Source: Candidatus Latescibacterota bacterium (GTDB lineage Bacteria > Krumholzibacteriota > Krumholzibacteriia > Krumholzibacteriales > Krumholzibacteriaceae). Taken from it: 56,214 nucleotides of DNA. The stretch lies in NCBI GenBank assembly GCA_019038625.1, contig JAHOYU010000116.1:1-56214 (forward strand), written 5' to 3'. The position numbers were made by a program, and so were the translations under genes. Below the pieces are notes generated by a model, which worked only from the letters and a program-made list of their open reading frames with translations, was not told where the DNA came from and did not search any database. Of this stretch, positions 25,013 through 34,680 are shown piece by piece; the first letter of the stretch is position 1, and every line of letters starts with the position of its first letter.

Positions 25013-26587
25013 ATGAGGGTAGTCACTAACGGAGAGATGAGAGGGCTCGATGAAGAGACGATATCGAGGTTCGAGCCCGGCTTGGTGCTTATGGAAAGGG
25101 CGGGGCAGGGAATATTCGACGCGATTATGGATCTGATCGAAGAACCGGGGGAGGAGCGCGCGTCGATCTTTCTTGGAAGAGGAAATAATGCCGGCGATGG
25201 ACTTGTCGTAGCGAGACTTCTCGCGGAGGCCGGTGTCGGGGTCATACTTCATTACATGCACGATCCCGAAAAATTCTCTCCGGACGCGTTCAAAAACTAC
25301 CGGAAACTGGAGGGGCTCAGAAAGGCCGGTGTAATGGAAGAGATATTCCTTTACCTTGCCGACTGGGAAGAGAAAGTCTCCGATGCCATCGAGGCGAGCA
25401 CTTTTGTTGTCGATGCGCTTCTCGGTACAGGGATCAAGAGCGTGGTGAGAGCGGAATACGCCCATGTGATCGAGTTGATAAACGGGTCCGGCCTCCCTGT
25501 GGTCGCAATCGATATTCCGTCCGGGATAAATGGAGACACTGGAGAAATATTGGGTTCGGCGGTGATTGCTGATATGACCGTGACGATGGCTATGCCCAAG
25601 ATAGGAGAACTCTTTTTTCCAGGAAAGTTCCATTCGGGTGCGATCGAGGTCGTAGATATAGGTATTCCCGATGAAGTCATAGAAGCAAGTGGTGTCGGCA
25701 GGCATGTCATCGATCTCGATGCCGCATCGGAAGATTTTCCCGTGAGAGGACCCGACGCGCACAAATTTCAGTGCGGGTCACTCCTTATAGCCGCGGGAAG
25801 CCGAAGGTATAGCGGCGCGGCTTCTCTTTCTGCTTTTTCCGCTTTGCGGACCGGATGCGGGGTCGTCTATCTTGCGGGCCCCGAATCGATTCGGATATCT
25901 GTCCAGTCGGCCTTTCCAGAAGTTATATTCATCTCATTGCCTGAGACCGCTGACGGCGCCATAGCCGCTGAAGGTGCAGACGAGTTGCTGGGGCAGATTC
26001 GTTTCGATGCTCTTGCCCTGGGCCCCGGGTTGACGGTGAATGGAGATACGGCAGCGTTCGTGGAAAAGATGATCGCTGGAGTAGATGTCCCGGTCGTTCT
26101 GGACGCCGATGGTATAAACTCGTTTGAAGGCCGTTTCGACGATCTGAAAAAATACTCGGCGGAAAGAGCGATCATCCTTTCGCCACATACCGGAGAATTG
26201 AAAAGACTGACCGGGCTCGATCTTCCCCTGGACCCGGCTGGCCGGATGGACGCCCTGGCGGACCTTGTCAAGGGCAGCGGACTTACCCTGGTACACAAAG
26301 GCGCGCCGACAGTGATAGCTCATGGTTCGGGACGTATTGATATAAATGTATTCGGTCATCCGGGACTTGCTACAGCGGGCAGCGGCGATATTCTGACCGG
26401 CGCGATCGCGGGGCTGCTGGCCCAGACGGGGGACCCTGCTTCAGCCGCGAGACTGGGAGTATACCTTCATTCGAGGGCTGCCGATATGGCCGCCGAAGAA
26501 ACCGGAGAACGCGGGATGACGGCAGGAGACTGCAGCGACGCACTTTCTTTCGCTCTGAGAGAGCTCGAGGAAGATCGCCGGGGCTGA
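25013..26587 (+). CDS. nnr: Bifunctional NAD(P)H-hydrate epimerase / ADP-dependent NAD(P)H-hydrate dehydratase
   Basis: 524 residues. The N-terminal epimerase (about 1-215) shows GRGNNAGDGLVVARLL near 54 and VDALLGTGIKS near 130. The C-terminal dehydratase of ribokinase-like fold (about 225-510) shows LALGPGL, LSPHTGELKRLTG and the nucleotide motif GSGDILTGAIAGLL. Together they repair hydrated NAD(P)H (epimerise R to S, then dehydrate with ADP in bacteria). The two-domain length is standard for YjeF/Nnr. Confidence 0.95.
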   Translation: MRVVTNGEMRGLDEETISRFEPGLVLMERAGQGIFDAIMDLIEEPGEERASIFLGRGNNAGDGLVVARLLAEAGVGVILHYMHDPEKFSPDAFKNYRKLEGLRKAGVMEEIFLYLADWEEKVSDAIEASTFVVDALLGTGIKSVVRAEYAHVIELINGSGLPVVAIDIPSGINGDTGEILGSAVIADMTVTMAMPKIGELFFPGKFHSGAIEVVDIGIPDEVIEASGVGRHVIDLDAASEDFPVRGPDAHKFQCGSLLIAAGSRRYSGAASLSAFSALRTGCGVVYLAGPESIRISVQSAFPEVIFISLPETADGAIAAEGADELLGQIRFDALALGPGLTVNGDTAAFVEKMIAGVDVPVVLDADGINSFEGRFDDLKKYSAERAIILSPHTGELKRLTGLDLPLDPAGRMDALADLVKGSGLTLVHKGAPTVIAHGSGRIDINVFGHPGLATAGSGDILTGAIAGLLAQTGDPASAARLGVYLHSRAADMAAEETGERGMTAGDCSDALSFALRELEEDRRG

Positions 26588-26616
26588 CAAGCAGTCGGGA
26601 TGGAATCACGGAGGCA

Positions 26617-27729
26617 GTGATCAGAGAAAACGACATAATAGCGATGTTCAGAAAAGCATTTCCTCACTCGGGGATAGGCGATGACACTGCTGTGGTACGA
26701 CACGGCGGGGGCGACCTTTTGCTCGCCTCCGACGCGGTGGTCGAGGGAGTTCATTTCCGACTCGACACCTCGACTCCCGGGCAGGCTGTCCAGAAAGCGG
26801 TCACTTCGAATGTGTCGGATATTTTCGCGATGGGTGGAAGCCCGGAGAGGATCCTGTTGACTGCCGGTCTGCCCGAAGGGGCGACGCGGGAGGATGTAGA
26901 GGGGATCATCGAAGGCGCAAGCACCGCCTGCGCGTGTTATGGAATAGGCCTGGTCGGAGGAGATACGGTCCGATCACCGGGCGGCTATTTTTTTGATGTC
27001 GCTATAACAGGAGTCGTTCCCGAAGGCTGTGCGGTCATGAGAACCGGAGCTGAAAAGGGTGACCTCATAGTGGTTTCAGGCCCATTGGGCGGATCCCTCG
27101 CCGGGTTGAGGATCCTCGAATCTTTTCTCGCGGACAAAAGCTGCGACGGGGCCCCGGGGCTGAGCGGAGAGCTTTGCGGAAAGCGATTCATGAAAAACTC
27201 GAAAGCAGAAGTAAGCCAGCTTCTCTCTGCTTCACGGAAACTCTCTCTCTCGATGGACGAGGATGATTTTCGTTCTCTGGTGACGGAGTTCGGGATCGCC
27301 GAAGAGTCGACCCCGACACTCAGGATGATAGCGCATCATATAGTCCCTTTTGCTTCAGGACTTGATAATCTTCCAGGGAGAGAGGATATTACGTCGATGA
27401 TCGATATCAGCGACGGACTTGCCCGGGACCTCTCCACTCTCTGCGGGGAAAGCGGCACGGGAGCCGTGATCGAGATGGACAAGATACCGGCTGCCCCGGA
27501 AATGAATACGATTCCCGGAGCCGATGTGGATTTTGTCGATGAGATGGTGTTGACAAGCGGAGAGGAATACAGGCTGTTATTCACTTTAAAGTCCGGTTGT
27601 GCGGACAGGCTGCCGGACGATATGGCCCTGATTGGCAGGATGACTTCCGCTTCTGACGGGATTCGCCTGGTCAGTCGTGACGGCACAATTGGAGATATTC
27701 CCTTTGAAGGATATGAACATTCTTTTTGA
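26617..27729 (+). CDS. thiL: Thiamine-monophosphate kinase
   Basis: 370 residues, GTG start with GGAGG upstream. AIR-synthase-like fold with GIGDDTAV (18-25), SDAVVEGVHFRLD, SNVSDIFAMGGSP and DISDGLARDLSTLC. It phosphorylates thiamine phosphate to the diphosphate. ThiL is usually near 320-330 residues. Here about 45 extra residues (about 180-245) sit between the GSLAGLRIL stretch and the DISDGL stretch. The next gene starts 8 bp on. Confidence 0.9.
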   Translation: MIRENDIIAMFRKAFPHSGIGDDTAVVRHGGGDLLLASDAVVEGVHFRLDTSTPGQAVQKAVTSNVSDIFAMGGSPERILLTAGLPEGATREDVEGIIEGASTACACYGIGLVGGDTVRSPGGYFFDVAITGVVPEGCAVMRTGAEKGDLIVVSGPLGGSLAGLRILESFLADKSCDGAPGLSGELCGKRFMKNSKAEVSQLLSASRKLSLSMDEDDFRSLVTEFGIAEESTPTLRMIAHHIVPFASGLDNLPGREDITSMIDISDGLARDLSTLCGESGTGAVIEMDKIPAAPEMNTIPGADVDFVDEMVLTSGEEYRLLFTLKSGCADRLPDDMALIGRMTSASDGIRLVSRDGTIGDIPFEGYEHSF

Positions 27730-27737
27730 GAGGTGAG

Positions 27738-28379
27738 ATGCTTCTTTACATGATAAGGCACGGGCGGACAGACTGGAACCGCGATCGAAGAATAATGGGA
27801 CGGGAACCTCTTCCCCTCAACGAAGAGGGAAGGGGGATGGTGGAATCGCTGGCCAGTTTCCTTAAGCCCGACGGTATAGGAACGATCTATTCAGGTACAC
27901 TCGCAAGGACGGTAGAGACTTCTGATCTGCTGGCTCGGGAGTGGGGCGCACAGGTTCTTCCCGAGTCGATGCTTGATGAATCGGCATATGAGAATTGGGT
28001 AGGCAGGCGCTACTCGGAACTGAAGGACGACCCGGATTTTATTCTCTATAACGAGACTCCCTCGAAGTCGAAGTTCTCTGCCGATGAGGGGATGCTCGAT
28101 ATTCAGTCGCGCGCTGTCAAGGCGGTAGACAGGATTCTCGGGGAGAATGAGGGTGCCGGTGGAAGGGTGGCTCTTGTCTCGCACAGCGATGTCATAAAAC
28201 CGGTCATCGCCCACTATCTGGGAATGGATATAGACGCGATGCACAGACTCGGGATCGCCAATGCTTCGGTGACTCTGCTCGACACGAAAGGTCCCGCGGG
28301 ATCGCGGATACGATATATGAACCTGATGCCCTGGAAATGGGAGCTCCGGCCGCGGCAGGAGACGGAATTGCCGCGGTAA
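27738..28379 (+). CDS. Histidine phosphatase family protein
   Basis: 213 residues from the ATG at 27738, which has GAGGTGAG immediately upstream. IRHGRTDWN gives the catalytic RHG at residues 7-9, with SGTLARTVET and the second His in LVSHSDVIKP. This fits the phosphoglycerate mutase/CobC/GpmB-type branch. The substrate is not decidable; a dephosphorylating role is more likely than mutase. Confidence 0.88.
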   Translation: MLLYMIRHGRTDWNRDRRIMGREPLPLNEEGRGMVESLASFLKPDGIGTIYSGTLARTVETSDLLAREWGAQVLPESMLDESAYENWVGRRYSELKDDPDFILYNETPSKSKFSADEGMLDIQSRAVKAVDRILGENEGAGGRVALVSHSDVIKPVIAHYLGMDIDAMHRLGIANASVTLLDTKGPAGSRIRYMNLMPWKWELRPRQETELPR

Positions 28380-28418
28380 GTCGCTTCCCGATCCGGGCCC
28401 GCACGAGAGGAACCTGGG

Positions 28419-29441
28419 ATGGCAGGAAAAACAAAAAGACTGTATCTGGGTATCGAGACCTCCTGTGACGATACATCATGCGCGATATATTCGCCTGATG
28501 AGGGCGTGGTCGTCCATCGGACAGCCGCGCAGCTCGATCATGCAAAGTACGGCGGAGTGGTGCCCGAGATCGCGTCACGTTCCCACATGAAGACGATCCT
28601 GCCACTTTACGAGAGTGTGATGGGGGAGGCGGGTCTGAGTACGGGCGATCTTGCGGGGATCGGAGTGACTAACGGGCCGGGGCTGACAGGGTCGCTTCTG
28701 GTCGGCCTCTCATTCGCCAAGGCTCTCGCATACGGAAGCGGCCGGCCTCTTGTCGGCATACATCATCTCGAGGGGCATATCCTCGCGAATGACCTTGAAA
28801 GACCTTTTGTCACCCCGGCAACTGTCCTCGTCGTCTCAGGAGGTCACACGCAGCTGATATTCGTCAAAAAGATAGGATGTTACAAGTTTCTGGGAGGTAC
28901 GAGAGACGATGCGGCAGGCGAAGCTTTCGACAAGATAGGGAAACTTCTTGGGCTGCCGTATCCGGGCGGGCCTTCGATCCAGAAGGCCGCGGTGAATGGA
29001 GATCCGGGATCCTTTGCTTTTCCGCGGGCGCTCAGGAAATCAGGCGAGTGCGATTTTTCGTTTTCAGGACTGAAGACGGCGGTAAGGCTGAAGGCCGAAT
29101 CGATGGGGGAACTCACGGCCGGTGATATTGCCGGGCTTGCGTCTTCCGCCCAGGAGGCTATCGTCGATATTCTTGCCGAAAAATCCCTGATGGCCGTAGA
29201 AAGGACATCGCCGGAGATGTTTTATCTCGCCGGTGGAGTAGCTGCGAACAGCAGGTTGAGAGAGGTCATGAAGGAGAGGATGGGGAAGGCGGGAATCGCC
29301 GTATCATGGCCATCGATAGAACATTGTACCGATAATGCCGCGATGATAGCCTGCGCCGCGAGTCATCATATCGGGGCTGGAAGGACCGATGGCCTGGAGC
29401 TTAATACCTTCCCGAGGGGAGTACTCGCTTCCTGGTCGTGA
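28419..29441 (+). CDS. tsaD: tRNA N6-adenosine threonylcarbamoyltransferase
   Basis: 340 residues, standard length. ASKHA-fold landmarks: LGIETSCDDTSCAIY at the start, HHLEGHILAN near 112 (metal-binding histidines), VVSGGHTQLI, FSFSGLKTAVR and CTDNAAMIACAA. With TsaB/C/E (not in the window) it transfers the threonylcarbamoyl group to A37 of ANN-decoding tRNAs. Confidence 0.97.
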   Translation: MAGKTKRLYLGIETSCDDTSCAIYSPDEGVVVHRTAAQLDHAKYGGVVPEIASRSHMKTILPLYESVMGEAGLSTGDLAGIGVTNGPGLTGSLLVGLSFAKALAYGSGRPLVGIHHLEGHILANDLERPFVTPATVLVVSGGHTQLIFVKKIGCYKFLGGTRDDAAGEAFDKIGKLLGLPYPGGPSIQKAAVNGDPGSFAFPRALRKSGECDFSFSGLKTAVRLKAESMGELTAGDIAGLASSAQEAIVDILAEKSLMAVERTSPEMFYLAGGVAANSRLREVMKERMGKAGIAVSWPSIEHCTDNAAMIACAASHHIGAGRTDGLELNTFPRGVLASWS

Positions 29442-29605
29442 TCACCTGCCGCATCCAATCCATCGCTCCGAAACAGACTGATACCCGCAAATGGGGTTTG
29501 GATTGTGGACTCTCCCGGAATGGGTAGTTGTGCCCACAAACCGCCCAGCCTCTCCTTTCGTCACGATATTCCATATGCAAAATTAGCGGCAAGGGCAACT
29601 CATTC

Positions 29606-29635
29606 TGCGAGAAAAATTCGCACGGGGCTTGCGAA
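29606..29635 (+). promoter_or_regulatory. Phased dyads, likely activator (enhancer) site
   Basis: TGCGA-N7-TCGCA (29606-29622) shares its right arm with TTCGCA-N7-TGCGAA (29617-29635). The three half-sites are evenly spaced, centred about 110 bp before the predicted start, the usual distance for a sigma54 enhancer-binding protein. Confidence 0.5.
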
Positions 29636-29704
29636 CCGCCATAACGCCACACATGTAACCATATGATAGTCATACCGTTAAATGATATGTGCCGTCAGGC
29701 TCCG

Positions 29705-29720
29705 TTGGCATATTAATTGC
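29705..29720 (+). promoter_or_regulatory. Sigma54-type (-24/-12) promoter of the signalling operon
   Basis: TTGGCATATTAATTGC: GG (29707-29708), exactly 10 bp, GC (29719-29720), with the TTGGCA and TTGC boxes intact. Predicted start near 29732. Five signalling genes follow. Confidence 0.68.
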
Positions 29721-29786
29721 GAACCTGATGATTGCATCAGGAATATCCATGCAGGATCGATGACCGCCATTAGCAGGACAGAGAGA

Positions 29787-30767
29787 ATGAGCCCGGAAGA
29801 AAACCGCGATGTATTCAAGATTCTTGTAGTCGACGACGAGGAGCATATCCGTCGGATACTGCAATTTCAGCTGGAAAAGTACGGCTATGTCGTCAAGACC
29901 GCCGAGAATGGCGAAGTCGCTCTCAGGATCGTACATCGTGAGGCTCCCGATCTGATCATCCTCGATCTGATGATGCCGAAGATAAATGGCTTCGAAGTAT
30001 GCAAACGACTCAGGGCCGATTTCCAGACCAGCCATATACCGATCATCATGCTTACGGCCAAAAGCGATCTTCCGGACAAGATAAAGGGACTTCGTGACGG
30101 CGCGAACGACTATCTGGTCAAACCCTATTCCAACGAGGAACTGCTTTTACGGGTAAAGAACGTTCTCGAATGGAGTCAGCAGCAGAAAAACGCGAACCCC
30201 CTGACCGGTTTTGCCGGGAACAAGGCCATCGAAAAAGAACTTCAGAACAGGATAGAAATCGGTAGTTCGTTCGCTTTCATTTACATCGATATAGACAATT
30301 TCAAGGCTTATAACGATTACTACGGTTATCAGAAAGGTGATGAGTCGATCCTGTTTCTGGCGGATATCATCACCGAGTCGGTCAATTCGCTTGGTGGTTC
30401 AGGCGATTTCGTCGGTCATATCGGGGGGGATGACTTCGTCATCATGACTTCCATAGACAGAGCAGAATTCATCTCGCGTCATATCGTGGATGAATTTGAC
30501 AAGGGGTCCCTCGTGCTCATGCATGAAGAGGACATCCGAAAGGGATATCTCGAGATCAAGAACCGACTCGGAGAGATCAAGAGGGTTCCGCTCATGTCGC
30601 TGACCATAGCTCTCGTCGTGAACGAGGGCGGCAGACTCAAGCATTTCGCGCAGGTCAATGATATCGCCTCTGAATTGAAAAAGTTCGGAAAGGGCATGAC
30701 GGGCAGCGTAGTGGTCCGGGAGAGAAGAAAAGAGAAAACACCTTCTGAGAAATTAGAACAATGGTAA
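29787..30767 (+). CDS. Response regulator with REC and GGDEF-like (GGDDF) domains
   Basis: 326 residues from the ATG at 29787 (GAGAGA upstream; ATG 29760 possible). REC about 9-125 with Asp60 in LIILDLMMPK, the Thr in MLTAKS and Lys in LVKPYS. GGDEF domain about 145-320: NPLTGFAGN, YIDIDNFKAYNDYYG, signature IGGDDFVIM with GGDDF at 213-217. Canonical cyclases have GGDEF/GGEEF, so Asp replaces the metal-binding Glu and activity is uncertain. No RxxD inhibitory site is visible at the expected place before the signature. It may make c-di-GMP or only bind nucleotide. Confidence 0.88.
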   Translation: MSPEENRDVFKILVVDDEEHIRRILQFQLEKYGYVVKTAENGEVALRIVHREAPDLIILDLMMPKINGFEVCKRLRADFQTSHIPIIMLTAKSDLPDKIKGLRDGANDYLVKPYSNEELLLRVKNVLEWSQQQKNANPLTGFAGNKAIEKELQNRIEIGSSFAFIYIDIDNFKAYNDYYGYQKGDESILFLADIITESVNSLGGSGDFVGHIGGDDFVIMTSIDRAEFISRHIVDEFDKGSLVLMHEEDIRKGYLEIKNRLGEIKRVPLMSLTIALVVNEGGRLKHFAQVNDIASELKKFGKGMTGSVVVRERRKEKTPSEKLEQW

Positions 30768-30831
30768 GCACGGTGACAGTTTTGATAGCCGCCGTGATTC
30801 GAGCGGTCCAGTGATCTCTGGAGGCCCTGGA

Positions 30832-31659
30832 GTGGAAGGCATAAAAGACAAAAACGAGAATGCAGGTAAAGAGACCGTTCTGGACGCGAGAAAAGAACTG
30901 GAACACCTGCGCTCCGAGATCGAGAGAAACAAGGGAGTCTTTGATTCCGCCAGGCTTATAGTCGGTCACGAACTCAATCGTCCGCTTACATCGATAAACG
31001 GATATCTGGAACTGATCGAAGCCCGCTTCGAAAAGATCTCGGAGGACAAGGAAAAGCGCTATTTCTCAAAGATTAAGGAAGCGGTCGCCGAGATGGAGGG
31101 CCTTATCGAATCGTTCGTTCACATGCTTCGTTTTGATACTCCTGGCGAGTATTCCGAAGATTTCGACGAAGTGGAACTGCACGGACTTGTCGAGAAGTTC
31201 AGGATCAAGAACGAAGGCTACATGGTGGGCGTGGAGAATCTCGTGCCGAGGAATCTGCCGCCGATCCTTGTGAGAAGGGCATGTCTCGATATCGTTCTCG
31301 ACAATCTTATCTCGAACGGCCTTAAGCATGGTGGAGGGTCCGAACCTGTCAGTGTGAGCGCCAGGATACAATTGGACAGGCGCGGGATGTCGGAGAGGAA
31401 GATCCTCATAATGGAGATCAGGGACAACGGGCGGGGCATGCCGCCGAAGGAACTGGACGAGATATTCGACCCCTTCTACAGGGGAAATTCCAGAAAAGAT
31501 GTTCAGGGGCTCGGGCTGGGGCTCGCGCTGGTTAAGAATATTATGAATATAATGATGGGGAACATTCATATAAAAAGCTCTCCGGATATGGGAACCGTAG
31601 CGATTATCTGCGTGCCTGTACCGGAGGACAGACCTGGTCCATATGACAGGATCGGGTAA
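30832..31659 (+). CDS. Soluble histidine kinase
   Basis: 275 residues from the GTG at 30832, 8 bases after TCTGGAGG (GTG at 30811 is the alternative). No membrane segment or sensor domain. A short N-terminal coiled coil, HisKA with LIVGHELNRPLTSINGYL (His46), then HATPase_c with NLISNGLKHGG, DNGRGMPP and GLGLGLALVKNI. Such sensor-less kinases usually receive input through the coiled coil or a partner. Flanking genes supply REC domains on both ends of the operon. Confidence 0.88.
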   Translation: MEGIKDKNENAGKETVLDARKELEHLRSEIERNKGVFDSARLIVGHELNRPLTSINGYLELIEARFEKISEDKEKRYFSKIKEAVAEMEGLIESFVHMLRFDTPGEYSEDFDEVELHGLVEKFRIKNEGYMVGVENLVPRNLPPILVRRACLDIVLDNLISNGLKHGGGSEPVSVSARIQLDRRGMSERKILIMEIRDNGRGMPPKELDEIFDPFYRGNSRKDVQGLGLGLALVKNIMNIMMGNIHIKSSPDMGTVAIICVPVPEDRPGPYDRIG

Positions 31660-31669
31660 GGGTGGGGAA

Positions 31670-34666
31670 ATGGAAGAAATAAAAAACAGGGGAGAAGGCC
31701 GTAAGCCTGCCTATGTCAGCATACCGCAGATCAGACTCATAGAGCTGATAGCGATCTTCTGTATCGTTTACGTAGCGGGAGAGATCGCTGGATTCTCATA
31801 CAATTCCGGATGGATAGTGGCTGTATTTCTCGGTTCGGCGTTTTTCAACCTTCTTCTTGCGGGGCTGGAAAACCGCATATCCGGAATACAGGATGGCGTA
31901 ATCCGACCGAATCATTTCTGGTGCTGGATGACTGTGTTCCTGGATCTGGCAACAGCGCTGGCGCTTGTTTATTTCACTGGAAATATCGAGAGTCCCTTCA
32001 TTTTTATTCTCGTCGTTCCGCTGTTCTTCGCGGGCAGGCTCCTTCCCGCTCTACAGGCGGGGATAGCAGTCACCGGTGTGACGATCTTTGCTGTAGCGAG
32101 TCTGGGGATGCTGGAAATAAACGGAATCATACCCCAGTTTTCCTGCGCGCCAGGTAGTGTCGCTGTGACTCGGGACCCGCATTATCTTGCCGGTGGCATC
32201 CTTGTGCTCGGCGGATTCATGGGGCTCATGACATATCTTTTCAGCACCTTCTACGACAACTTCAATGTTTATTTCAAGACAGCCGAAGACCGGTTGATGA
32301 ACACACGAAAAAGGATAATAGAGCTGACACGGCTGTACGATATCAGCCTCGGGATAAATTCGGTGATCAGCCTCGATACTCTTTTGAAAATGGTATGCAA
32401 GGAGATCACTCTTCTGCTGAGGCGTCCATGGGCATCGGTGATCCTTCTCAATCAGAAGAAAGAGATCGTCAACTTTGTCGAACTTGGAGAAGAAGGGGTC
32501 GTCAGTGTCACATCGGCCGATGACTTTGAGGACGATCCGCTTCTGAAGAGAGTCCTTTCCCTTGAAGATGGAGTGACGATAGAGAATGTTACGAAGAACG
32601 AATTTTCTTCAAAGTCGATAATCGTATCCGGCAAGAAACTCAACACGCTCCTGGCCGTCCCGGTGATCTCGGGCAGAGAATCCGCCGGCGTATTATTCGC
32701 CGGCGACAAGGAAGATATTCCGTTTTCGGACGAGGATGTCAGGCTGTTGACGATTCTCTCCGGACAGGTGGCGACCGCCATCGAGAAGAGTCGTCTTTAC
32801 GAAGTGATGAACAGCCGTATCAGCAGACTTGAGCAGGAGAACGAGAGGCTCGAGAGTTCGAACAAACTGAAGATGGGATACATCTCACACCTTTCACATG
32901 AGTTCAAGACGCCACTGACCTCCATAAAAGCCTATGTAGAATCTCTCAAGGACCACATCGATGATCCAGGATTTACTGAGAAGAAAGAATTTCTTGGAGT
33001 CGTGTCAAACGAGACCGACAGACTCATACGTATGGTAAACAAGGTGCTGGATGTCTCGAAGATCGAGTTCGGGCAGAGAACTCTCAAACGCAATATCTTT
33101 GGTCTCACAAATGTCATCGAGGATGTCGACTCATCGCTCCAGCCTTATCTTCTGGACAAGAGGCTTCATCTGATCGTGCGATGTGCGGATGATCTTCCTC
33201 TCATAGACGGGGATGAGGATCTCATAAAGCAGGTATTCATCAACCTGATCGGTAACGCGGTCAAATTTTCACCACAGGGATCCAGGATATTCGTAGATGC
33301 TGTCGAGGATGCTGTCTCCGTGAAGGTGTCGATCCGCGACGAGGGTGTGGGAATCCCCGAGGATGACCTCAATAATATCTTCAAGCATTTCTATCAGGTG
33401 GGGACCGGCATGAGCGACGGAGTGGGCCTCGGGCTCGCCATCGTAAAGAACATCATAGAACAGCATGGCGGATATATACATGTATCAAGCAACATGGGAG
33501 AGGGTTCGACGTTCACGTTCACCCTGCCCAAGGAACATCATTTCAATGATCTGATAGGGTTTATTTTCGGAGCTCACGACTCCATGAACGAGATCAACGA
33601 GATCTTCAAGCTTTCCGTGAAGATCGTCGCCGAGCTTTTTTCGGCCAAGATAGTCTCCCTGATGCTTCTCGACCAGAAGGAGGGTGACCTGTTCATCAAG
33701 GACGCATATGGACTTGACGAAGAGATCGTGGAGACTACAAGGGTCAAGATCGGTAAAAGCATAGCGGGCAAGGTCGCCCAGACCGGAGAGCCGCTGCTGA
33801 TAGAGAATATAGAGGAAGTAGGTTTCAGCGGGAACCCGAACAATCCGCAGTATGAGACGAAATCACTGCTCAGTGTTCCCCTCATAGTGGGGATGTCGGT
33901 GATCGGCGTGATAAACGTCAATAATAAGACATCCGGGAAACCATTCAACGATGACGACCTGCTGCTGTTGACATCGATAAGCCAGAGATTGGCAAAGATC
34001 ATAGAGAGGATGCGTACAGCCGAGAATTTCGCTGCCTTCGTCGACGAGGCGATCCATTCACTCCGGTCATTGCTTCGTGTATGCGAGAAAGACAGGACCG
34101 GGCTGACGAGGAAAAGTGTGCGATGGGCCGTGAAGGTGGCCAGGAAGTTGATGCTTACCGAAAAAGATATACAGGTGATCCAGTTCGTCTCAAGCATTCA
34201 TGATGTAGGCATGACGACAGTCAGCGAAGATATACTCAAGAAAACACTGGACCTCACTTCAGACGAAGTCGATGAGATAAGAAAGCACCCTCAAAGAGGT
34301 ACCGCGATACTCCGGCCCCTGGAGTTCGTCGAGTATGTGAGCCAGATCATGTTGTTCCACCATGAAAGGGTGGACGGCAAGGGATATCCGATGGGGCTGA
34401 AGGGTGACCAGATACCGATCGGCGCGAAGATATTGTCAGTTCTTGACGCATATGTGTCGATGGTAAGTAAGCGTCCGTTCAGGCGTCAGCTCGCTGTCGA
34501 GGAATCGATAGAGGAACTTCTGGCGAATGTGGACACCCAGTTCGACCCAGCGGTCGTGGGTGCTTTTGTCGAAGTCCTGATGGATGAGGGCTATATCGAT
34601 ATTGATGAGTACTCCGTCGTTTCAGAAAGACTGAGATTCGGCGGTAAGCACAAGGCTATGCCTTAA
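31670..34666 (+). CDS. Membrane kinase-GAF-HD-GYP fusion protein
   Basis: 998 residues from the ATG at 31670 (GGGTAAGGGTGGGGAA upstream). Order: about six membrane helices (25-200), GAF 1 (about 245-390), coiled coil, HisKA with ISHLSHEFKTPLTS (His near 408), HATPase_c (about 515-625, DEGVGIPE, GVGLGLAIVKNI), GAF 2 (about 660-795), HD-GYP (about 825-985). The HD-GYP shows IHDVGM (HD kept, usual Lys replaced by Met), KHPQRG, FHHERVDGKGYP and LDAY, so the metal ligands remain. It could join a phosphotransfer output with c-di-GMP hydrolysis. Confidence 0.88.
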   Translation: MEEIKNRGEGRKPAYVSIPQIRLIELIAIFCIVYVAGEIAGFSYNSGWIVAVFLGSAFFNLLLAGLENRISGIQDGVIRPNHFWCWMTVFLDLATALALVYFTGNIESPFIFILVVPLFFAGRLLPALQAGIAVTGVTIFAVASLGMLEINGIIPQFSCAPGSVAVTRDPHYLAGGILVLGGFMGLMTYLFSTFYDNFNVYFKTAEDRLMNTRKRIIELTRLYDISLGINSVISLDTLLKMVCKEITLLLRRPWASVILLNQKKEIVNFVELGEEGVVSVTSADDFEDDPLLKRVLSLEDGVTIENVTKNEFSSKSIIVSGKKLNTLLAVPVISGRESAGVLFAGDKEDIPFSDEDVRLLTILSGQVATAIEKSRLYEVMNSRISRLEQENERLESSNKLKMGYISHLSHEFKTPLTSIKAYVESLKDHIDDPGFTEKKEFLGVVSNETDRLIRMVNKVLDVSKIEFGQRTLKRNIFGLTNVIEDVDSSLQPYLLDKRLHLIVRCADDLPLIDGDEDLIKQVFINLIGNAVKFSPQGSRIFVDAVEDAVSVKVSIRDEGVGIPEDDLNNIFKHFYQVGTGMSDGVGLGLAIVKNIIEQHGGYIHVSSNMGEGSTFTFTLPKEHHFNDLIGFIFGAHDSMNEINEIFKLSVKIVAELFSAKIVSLMLLDQKEGDLFIKDAYGLDEEIVETTRVKIGKSIAGKVAQTGEPLLIENIEEVGFSGNPNNPQYETKSLLSVPLIVGMSVIGVINVNNKTSGKPFNDDDLLLLTSISQRLAKIIERMRTAENFAAFVDEAIHSLRSLLRVCEKDRTGLTRKSVRWAVKVARKLMLTEKDIQVIQFVSSIHDVGMTTVSEDILKKTLDLTSDEVDEIRKHPQRGTAILRPLEFVEYVSQIMLFHHERVDGKGYPMGLKGDQIPIGAKILSVLDAYVSMVSKRPFRRQLAVEESIEELLANVDTQFDPAVVGAFVEVLMDEGYIDIDEYSVVSERLRFGGKHKAMP

Positions 34667-34680
34667 GGAAAAGCATCACC

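Larger units (their letters stand above)
29442..29786. other. 345-bp intergenic stretch holding the control region of the signalling operon
   Basis: No gene or clear terminator is seen in 29442-29600. At 29606-29635 there are alternating half-sites, and at 29705-29720 a sigma54-type promoter (listed separately). An ATG at 29760 is in frame with the next gene but is less well placed than 29787. Confidence 0.6.
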
